A stretch of 64,000 nt of DNA from Halarchaeum rubridurum (GTDB lineage: Archaea > Halobacteriota > Halobacteria > Halobacteriales > Halobacteriaceae). The notes under the pieces were generated by a model. That model was given only the letters and a program-made list of their open reading frames with translations. It was not told where the DNA came from and made no database searches. Made by a program: the position numbers and the translations under genes. This document shows, in pieces, positions 58,980-64,000 of the stretch. Position 1 is the stretch's first letter. Each line of letters begins with the position of its first letter. Where the stretch lies: positions 248,001 through 312,000 of the forward strand of contig NZ_BMOO01000002.1 of NCBI RefSeq assembly GCF_014647115.1, read 5' to 3'.

Positions 58980-60491
58980 ATGAGTAAACAAGACGCCGTG
59001 CCGTCGGCAGCGGAGGCGCTCCCCGACCCGGCCGACGCGGACAACGTCGTGTACAACCCCGACGAGGCGGAGTTGCGCGAGTTCTCCGCGCACCTGGAGA
59101 CGACGACGGAGTTCGGTTCGCCCGCGTACGTCAGCGAGCAGCGCTCGCGCTCGTCCGACCGGACGAAAAACGACGTCGACGACGAGTTCGAGCGCGCGGA
59201 CTACGACCGCATCACGGAGGCGCTCTCACACGCGCGCGAGGACGAGATGCTCTGCATCGACCGACAGGTCGGTCGTCACCCCGAGCACACCTACCACTAC
59301 CGCTACTACGTGCCAAAGGAGTACGGCCGCATCGCGCTCGCCGTCACGCGGCTCTTCGAGCCCGCGCCGGCGGACGCCGAGCCGGACTTCCTCACCGTCC
59401 AGCTCCCCGACCACGACGACCTCGCCATCCGCGCCGTCCCGGACGCCGGCGTCACCGCCGTCCTCGGGAGCGACTACACGGGCGAGGCGAAGAAGGCTGC
59501 CCTCCGCCTGTTCATGTACCGCGCGAAGCGGGCCGGCGGGCTCGGCCTCCACGCGGGGAGCAAGCGGGTCACGGTCCACGACGACGAGGGTGACCTCCGA
59601 ACCGTCGGGCAGGTCTTCCTCGGGCTCTCCGGGACGGGGAAGTCGACGCTCACCGCCCACGGTCTCGGCCTCGACGACCCCGAGGACGCCGTGATGGTGC
59701 AGGACGACGTCTGCGCGCTCCTGCCGAACGGGACCGTCGCCGGGAGCGAGGGCAACGGGCTCTACCTCAAGACCATCGGCCTCGACGCCGACGAGCAACC
59801 CGAGGTGTACGACGCCGTCACGCACGAGACGGCCGTCCTGGAGAACGTCGACGTCGCCGACGACGGCACCGTCGACTTCGACAGCGAGACGTACACCAGC
59901 AACGGGCGCGCCGCGGTCCTCCGCGAGCACCTCGACTCCGCGGCCGAGGAGATCGACCTCGAACGCGCCCAGCAGGTGTTCTTCATCACGCGGAACCCGA
60001 CGATGCCGCCCGTCGTGAAGCTCCCGGCGGACGCGGCCGCCGCGGCGTTCATGCTCGGCGAGTCCATCCAGACGAGCGCGGGCGACCCGTCGAGCGCCGG
60101 CGAGGCCATCCGCGTCGTCGGGACGAACCCCTTCATCGTCGGCTCGGAGGGCGAGGAGGGCAATCGCTTCCGCGACCTCGTCGACGACCTCGGCGTCGAG
60201 TGTTACGTGCTCAACACCGGCTACCTCGGCGAGAAGGCCAAGTCCATCGGCGTCGAGGAGTCCACGACGATACTCCGCGAAATCTCTCGCGGGCGCGTCG
60301 AGTGGGACGACGCCGCCGAGCGCGGGTTCGCCGTCCCGACGTCGGTGCCGGGGATGGACATCGAGGCGTACGACGTCGCCGACTACGTCGAGGACTACGA
60401 CGAGAAGCGCCGCGAACTCCGCGCCGAGCGCCGCGACTACCTCGAAAGCTTCGACGACCTCGACGAGGGAATCGTCGAGAACGTCTACTGA
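58980..60491 (+). CDS. pckA: Phosphoenolpyruvate carboxykinase (ATP)
   Basis: 503 aa. The kinase-1a P-loop is FLGLSGTGKSTLTAHG (about 214-229), followed by MVQDDVCALLPNG with the metal-binding aspartates, and EGNGLYLKTIGL. FITRNPTMPPVVKL and the C-terminal RVVGTNPFIVGSEGEEGNRF match the ATP-dependent family. It converts oxaloacetate to PEP for gluconeogenesis, needed when growing on aromatics or organic acids. TATAACTA (58940-58947) lies about 35 nt upstream. Confidence 0.92.
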   Translation: MSKQDAVPSAAEALPDPADADNVVYNPDEAELREFSAHLETTTEFGSPAYVSEQRSRSSDRTKNDVDDEFERADYDRITEALSHAREDEMLCIDRQVGRHPEHTYHYRYYVPKEYGRIALAVTRLFEPAPADAEPDFLTVQLPDHDDLAIRAVPDAGVTAVLGSDYTGEAKKAALRLFMYRAKRAGGLGLHAGSKRVTVHDDEGDLRTVGQVFLGLSGTGKSTLTAHGLGLDDPEDAVMVQDDVCALLPNGTVAGSEGNGLYLKTIGLDADEQPEVYDAVTHETAVLENVDVADDGTVDFDSETYTSNGRAAVLREHLDSAAEEIDLERAQQVFFITRNPTMPPVVKLPADAAAAAFMLGESIQTSAGDPSSAGEAIRVVGTNPFIVGSEGEEGNRFRDLVDDLGVECYVLNTGYLGEKAKSIGVEESTTILREISRGRVEWDDAAERGFAVPTSVPGMDIEAYDVADYVEDYDEKRRELRAERRDYLESFDDLDEGIVENVY

Positions 60492-60494
60492 GGC

Positions 60495-61262
60495 TCACTC
60501 GCTCAGCGTCGCCTCGAAGATAGCCTTCAGATTGGCGAACGACTCGACGTCGCCGTCGCGCGTCTCGATCTCGAACAGGTCGCGGGCGTCCGCGTCGGCC
60601 TCGCGGAGGATGGTCTCGACGCGCTCGCGCGTCTCGCCGTCGAGCGATTGGGCGGCCGCCCACGCGTCGAAGTCGAGCGTCTTCTTGAACCGCGCCGTCC
60701 GCTCGACGGTGAACCCCGCGTCGCGCAGCCACTCGCGCCACTGTTCGACGGTGTAGGACTCGACGTGGCTCGGGTCGCGCAGGCGCTCGACGCGGTTGAG
60801 GAACGCGCCGAGGTCGGGGTCCGGGGGCGCGACGTTGTCCTCGACCACGAGCCGCCCGTCCGCGGTGAGGACGCGCGCGGCCTCCGCGACGAAGGCCTCT
60901 GGGTCGGGGAAGTGGTGGGCGGCGATGCGACACGTCACCGCGTCGACACCGTCGTCCGCGACCGGGAGGCGTTCGGCGTCACCGACGACGCCTGCGACGC
61001 CGTCGAAGGCGTCCGTCGCGGTCCGCACCATCTCGGGGGACGCGTCGAGGCCGACGACCTCGGGGACGCCGCGGTCGGCGAGCGCCCCCGCGGTGTGGCC
61101 GGCACCCGTGGCGACGTCGAGTGCGGTCGTCGCGTCCGCACACCAGTCCGCCAGCGTTTCGAGGTCGCGGCCCTCGCCGTGGACGTCGCTCTCCAGGTAG
61201 GCGTCCGCGGCGGCACCGAACGACGCCGCCGTCTCGCGCTTCCGGTCCGTGTGGTCCGTCAT
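60495..61262 (-). CDS. Class I SAM-dependent methyltransferase
   Basis: 255 aa from the ATG at 61262. Motif I is ALDVATGAGHTAGALAD (about 47-63), motif II VVGLDASPEMV, motif III DDGVDAVTCRIAAHHFPDPEAF, the UbiE/Methyltransf_11 pattern. A C-terminal YTVEQWREWLRDAGF matches small-molecule methyltransferases. Convergent with pckA (3 bp apart). The substrate is unknown; a methyl acceptor in the nearby aromatic or one-carbon pathway is possible, but it may be unrelated. Confidence 0.84.
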   Translation of the reverse strand: MTDHTDRKRETAASFGAAADAYLESDVHGEGRDLETLADWCADATTALDVATGAGHTAGALADRGVPEVVGLDASPEMVRTATDAFDGVAGVVGDAERLPVADDGVDAVTCRIAAHHFPDPEAFVAEAARVLTADGRLVVEDNVAPPDPDLGAFLNRVERLRDPSHVESYTVEQWREWLRDAGFTVERTARFKKTLDFDAWAAAQSLDGETRERVETILREADADARDLFEIETRDGDVESFANLKAIFEATLSE

Positions 61263-61313
61263 CGTCACGTCGTTCGGGCCGGAGCGCAAAGAAGCGTCCC
61301 GTCTCGGGACGGC

Positions 61314-62096
61314 CTAGCGGAGGTCGTCGATCCGGTCGAGGCGCTCGCTCAGGACGGCCTTCGCGGAGGAGAGGTCGCCGCCCATCCGGATGATCTGGTG
61401 GCCGTCGTCGATGGCCTCGGCGACCGCTTCGGGCTCGTTCGCGATGCAGCCCATCGGGACGCCGGCGTCGAGACACTGCTGTTGGATGTCCGCGATCTGT
61501 GCTTGGACCTCGGGGTGGGACTTCTCGTTCGGGTGGCCCATCTGCACGGAGAGGTCAGAGGGGCCGATGAAGACGAAGCCGAGTTCCGGGACGTCGAGGA
61601 TGTTCTCGAGGTCGTCGACGGCGGTCGTCTTCTCTATCATGACGCCGAGACAGACCTCCTCGTCCTCGGTCTCGACGTAGTCGTCCGCGCTCCCCCACGT
61701 CCGGGAGCGCCCGCTGGCGAGGCCGCGCTCGCCGGGTTCGCCGTCGTAGACGAAGCGCGTCGCCTTCGCGGCCCGGCGGACCTCCTCGGCGGAGTCGACG
61801 CGCGGGATGAAGACGTTGCGGACGCCCGCGTCGAGGACCTTGCGGATGAGCGCGGGGTCGGCGGAGGGGAGGCGAACGAAGAGTTCGGTGCCCCCGACCT
61901 CGGCGGCGCGCGTCAGGTCCTCGAAGAGCGTGCTGTCGTACGGGCTCGGACCCTGGTGCTCGAAGTCGAGCCAGACGAAGTCGATACCGAGGTCGCCGTA
62001 CACCTCGATGACCGTCGGCGAGAACGTCACGGAGCGAGCGCCGAGGACGACCTCGCCGTTCTCGATGCTCTCGCGGAACGAGTTGTGTTGATCCAT
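61314..62096 (-). CDS. HpcH/HpaI-family aldolase
   Basis: 260 aa class II aldolase. IDFVWLDFEHQGPS holds the general base histidine, FVRLPSADPALIRKVLDAGVRNVFIPRVDS the conserved arginine (in parts), and LGVMIEKTTAVDDLENIL plus FIGPSDLSVQMGH the metal-binding Glu and Asp. The family splits 4-hydroxy-2-oxo acids to pyruvate or oxaloacetate, the last step of meta-cleavage. A CGATAGAT motif lies upstream of its TATA box. It follows the VOC gene (62211) on the same strand. Confidence 0.87.
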   Translation of the reverse strand: MDQHNSFRESIENGEVVLGARSVTFSPTVIEVYGDLGIDFVWLDFEHQGPSPYDSTLFEDLTRAAEVGGTELFVRLPSADPALIRKVLDAGVRNVFIPRVDSAEEVRRAAKATRFVYDGEPGERGLASGRSRTWGSADDYVETEDEEVCLGVMIEKTTAVDDLENILDVPELGFVFIGPSDLSVQMGHPNEKSHPEVQAQIADIQQQCLDAGVPMGCIANEPEAVAEAIDDGHQIIRMGGDLSSAKAVLSERLDRIDDLR

Positions 62097-62124
62097 ACCG
62101 TCTGGTCGTGCACGGTCTCCGAAG

Positions 62125-62142
62125 TTATAGATTCCGATAGAT
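62125..62142 (-). promoter_or_regulatory. TATA box and CGATAGAT motif before the aldolase gene
   Basis: On the minus strand, ATCTATCGG (62134-62142) is followed by CTATAA (62125-62130), which is 29-34 nt before the ATG at 62096. The 9-mer ATCTATCGG is shared with the hydroxylase upstream region, though here it lies upstream of the TATA. Confidence 0.45.
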
Positions 62143-62210
62143 GGAACGGACGGCGCGGACGCTACGCGGTTGGCGCGATAAAAATGAAGACGTGGTGGGT
62201 CGTCGCGGAG

Positions 62211-62579
62211 TTACTCGTCGTCTTCGACCATCTGGAAGCGACGGCCGTCGGGGTCGCGGAAGTTCGTGATGGTGCGACCCGTGTGCTCGACGTAGTAGGG
62301 ATCGGAGACCTGGTCGACGTTCTCGTCCTCCTTGAGTTTCTCCGTGATCGCCTCGATGTCCTCGACGGCGTAGGCGATGTGGTTGATGCCGGGGACTTCC
62401 TCGCCCTCGACCGTGTGAATCTCGAAGAGCGGGCCGTCGCCGTCCTCGGGCACGAGCTCGAAGGACTGGCCGTGGTGCGTCGTCTCCCGGTGCTCCTCGT
62501 AGCCGAGGGACTTCAGGAACTCCGCCATCTCTTCTGCGTCACTCGCCTCGATTTCGATGTGGTCGATATCTCCAAGCAC
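62211..62579 (-). CDS. Single-domain VOC/glyoxalase-fold protein
   Basis: 122 aa from GTG (LGDIDHIEIEASDAEEMAEF). Metal-ligand-like positions are His in DIDHIEI, Glu in LFEIHTV, His in GINHIAYAVEDI; the fourth position is Gln in RRFQMVEDD. This is the pattern of methylmalonyl-CoA epimerase/glyoxalase-like proteins. In this cluster it may isomerise or hydrate a ring-cleavage product. The activity is not assigned. Confidence 0.78.
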   Translation of the reverse strand: MLGDIDHIEIEASDAEEMAEFLKSLGYEEHRETTHHGQSFELVPEDGDGPLFEIHTVEGEEVPGINHIAYAVEDIEAITEKLKEDENVDQVSDPYYVEHTGRTITNFRDPDGRRFQMVEDDE

Positions 62580-62668
62580 ACCCGAGAGTTCGCTCGCGCC
62601 GGTAGTAAGCGTTGTGGTGTGGGTGAAAAAGCGCCGTCGCCGGCGGCGAGACGGTCGGGGGCGCGTCC

Positions 62669-63568
62669 TCAGGCGTCGGGGAGGTCGACCTCGACGCCGT
62701 GCTGGAGGCCGGCCGCCTTCACGGTGTTGTAGAGGAGCATGGCGATGGTCATCGGGCCGACGCCACCGGGAACCGGCGTGATGGCGTCCGCCTTCTCCTT
62801 TGCGCTCTCGAACTCGACGTCACCGACGAGCTCGTAGCCCTTCTCCGTGTCCGCGTCGACGCGGTTGACGCCGACGTCGATGACGGTGGTGCCCTCACTG
62901 AGCATCGAGCCGTCGATGAGCTCGGGGACGCCGACGGCGGCGACGACGATGTCGGCCGCCTTCGTCTTCTCCTCGAGGTTCTGCGTCTTGGAGTGACAGA
63001 CGGTCACGGTCGCGTTCGCGTTCTCGCCGGACTGGACGAGGAGGTTCGCCAGCGGCTTGCCGACGATGTTGGAGCGCCCGACGATGGTGACGTCCTTCCC
63101 GGTCGTGTCGACGTCCGCGGCACCGAGGAGGATTTGGACGCCGTGGGGCGTGCAGGGCTTGAAGCGCGCGTCGCCCGCGACGAGGCGACCGACGTTCTCC
63201 GGGTGGAAGCCGTCGACGTCCTTCATCGGGTCGATGCGCTGGAGGACCTTGCGCTCGTCGACGTGGTCGGGGACCGGCATCTGAACGAGGATGCCGTGGA
63301 CCTCGGGGTCCTCGTTCAGCTCGTCGACCTTGTCGAGGAGCTCCTGCTCGGGAGCCTCGGGGTCGATTTCGACGTGTACGCTGTTGATGCCGATGTTCTC
63401 GCAGGCGCGCTGTTTCATCGAGACGTACGTCTCGCTCGCGCCGTCGTCGCTCATCAGCACGGTGGCGAGCCCCGGCGTCACGTCCTCGTCGGCGAGGGCG
63501 TCGACGTTCTCGCTCAGCTCGTCCTTGATACGATCACTAACCGCGTTCCCGTCGATAATGTCGGCCAT
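62669..63568 (-). CDS. folD: Methylene-tetrahydrofolate dehydrogenase/cyclohydrolase FolD
   Basis: 299 aa from the ATG at 63568 (MADIIDGNAVSDRIKDE); an ATG four codons upstream is less likely. Catalytic lysine in ETYVSMKQRACENIG, HGILVQMPVPDHVDE, DPMKDVDGFHPENVG, Rossmann VTIVGRSNIVGKPLANLL and the terminal ITPVPGGVGPMTIAMLL are all present. It interconverts methylene- and formyl-THF. Lying just downstream of the THF-dependent demethylase gene on the same strand, it probably oxidises one-carbon units released from methoxy groups, in addition to its general role. Confidence 0.94.
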   Translation of the reverse strand: MADIIDGNAVSDRIKDELSENVDALADEDVTPGLATVLMSDDGASETYVSMKQRACENIGINSVHVEIDPEAPEQELLDKVDELNEDPEVHGILVQMPVPDHVDERKVLQRIDPMKDVDGFHPENVGRLVAGDARFKPCTPHGVQILLGAADVDTTGKDVTIVGRSNIVGKPLANLLVQSGENANATVTVCHSKTQNLEEKTKAADIVVAAVGVPELIDGSMLSEGTTVIDVGVNRVDADTEKGYELVGDVEFESAKEKADAITPVPGGVGPMTIAMLLYNTVKAAGLQHGVEVDLPDA

Positions 63569-63757
63569 ATTGGATAGCACCTTGTTGTCGCCGCGCGAAC
63601 CCCGGACGGTGACGTCAGCCCGCCGAGCCGACGGCGAGCGCAGTCTCGGGGCCGTTATCGGAATAGTGAGTCATCGGAGCACAAAATACCTTCGATGCGT
63701 CCGGCGAACGCGAGGTGGGACAAAAGCCGCGCAGGGAGCCGCGAGTTACATGCACGC

Positions 63758-63774
63758 CCCCTCACGAGGAGGGG
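63758..63774 (-). terminator. Hairpin downstream of the demethylase-like gene
   Basis: CCCCTC-ACGAG-GAGGGG, a 6-bp stem 25 bp past the stop codon. No T-run follows; a terminator or mRNA-end role is only suggested. Confidence 0.35.
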
Positions 63775-63798
63775 AACCCGCGGGTCGGTGGGGTGGTG

Positions 63799-64000
63799 TT
63801 ACCGCTTGTCCTCGCCGTACGGGGCGGGGTGGACGGTCGCGGTAATCTCGGTCTGTTCGTGGCGCTCGACGACCGGGTTCTCCTCGCCGCCGTCGGGCTC
63901 GCCCCAGACGATGGTGACCTCGGTGCCGGGCTCGGTGTACTCGGTGTCGAGGACCGCGAGGGAGAGGAACTTCCGCTCGTTGTAGACGTAGCTCTTGTCG
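63799..64000 (-). CDS. THF-dependent O-demethylase / GcvT-like protein (C-terminal 66 residues)
   Basis: Only the 3' end is in the window. The residues read ERKFLSLAVLDTEYTEPGTE, then VTIVWGEPDGG and HEQTEIRATV-like HEQTEITATVHPAPY before the stop. The segment VVWGEPDGG-x-VERH-x-QTEI-ATV is characteristic of aminomethyltransferase-fold demethylases such as LigM/DesA, which move methyl from vanillate or syringate to tetrahydrofolate. Proximity to folD and an extradiol dioxygenase supports that reading over glycine cleavage GcvT. The N-terminal part lies beyond 64000. Confidence 0.75.
   Translation of the reverse strand, partial: DKSYVYNERKFLSLAVLDTEYTEPGTEVTIVWGEPDGGEENPVVERHEQTEITATVHPAPYGEDKR

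Noticed and set aside
60495-61262. Methyltransferase as O-methyltransferase partner of the demethylase
   Set aside because: The UbiE-type pattern gives no substrate information, and it is separated from the demethylase by other genes; no functional link is claimed.
1-64000. Prophage, plasmid or integrated element boundary
   Set aside because: No integrase, att-like duplication next to a tRNA, or replication gene was seen; the ParA-like gene is better explained by the RdfA/SMC context.

Overview
The window is from an extremely halophilic archaeon (class Halobacteria). The evidence is very high GC, acidic proteins, many GTG starts, overlapping start/stop codons, and AT-rich TATA-type boxes about 25-30 nt upstream of start codons (leaderless transcripts). 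Several families are typical of haloarchaea: the rod-determining factor RdfA, an archaeal SMC-like protein, Tat-exported lipoprotein binding proteins with RRDYL motifs, the CobY/CbiZ/UPF0284-type CobT cobalamin set, and DUF5305/SipW-tag surface proteins. Both ends cut through genes. I saw no rRNA, tRNA, integrase, transposase gene or CRISPR array. The very long ORFs opposite real genes are high-GC shadows and were ignored.

Layout. 1-2.8 kb: a surface-protein cluster (DUF5305, SipW-tagged protein, S26B signal peptidase, second SipW-tagged protein). 3-4.8 kb: an AI-2E-type transporter and a small membrane protein. 4.8-9 kb: a COG1361 exoprotein and MMPL/RND permease pair. 9.2-13.3 kb: a ParA-like ATPase with an acidic partner, then RdfA and an SMC-like ATPase, a likely cell-architecture locus. 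13.7-20.6 kb: a winged-helix regulator, FAD aromatic hydroxylase, fused GlcD/GlcF-type 2-hydroxyacid dehydrogenase and PaaK-type CoA ligase. 20.7-27.2 kb: GH10 xylanase-like lipoprotein, MATE pump, GDT1/TMEM165 transporter and Zn/Cd P-type ATPase. 27.4-33.2 kb: an iron/corrinoid-type uptake operon with three paralogous binding proteins, an FAD oxidoreductase and a FecCD permease, behind a perfect DtxR-type box. 34.4-42.5 kb: a tightly coupled ten-gene cobalamin late-assembly and salvage operon. 42.5-49.2 kb: stress and housekeeping genes plus a candidate structured RNA or IS605-derived element. 49.3-64 kb: a LivKHMGF branched-chain-type ABC transporter, CoA ligase and thioesterase, IclR regulator, extradiol dioxygenase, PEP carboxykinase, HpcH/HpaI aldolase, VOC protein, FolD and the end of a tetrahydrofolate-dependent O-demethylase.

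How the parts fit. The 49-64 kb block, with the hydroxylase and CoA ligase near 14-20 kb, reads as catabolism of (methoxy)aromatic, lignin-like acids: uptake, CoA activation, O-demethylation with one-carbon recovery through FolD, extradiol ring cleavage, aldolase cleavage to C3/C4 oxo-acids, and gluconeogenesis through PckA. A short motif (CGAWAGATAAT) near several of these starts suggests one regulon. A second set of boxes (TTAG-N6-CTAA type) marks the metal genes. A third element, a degenerate 13-bp-period repeat built on CAGTAATACTG, lies in five intergenic regions upstream of plus-strand genes and is unexplained.
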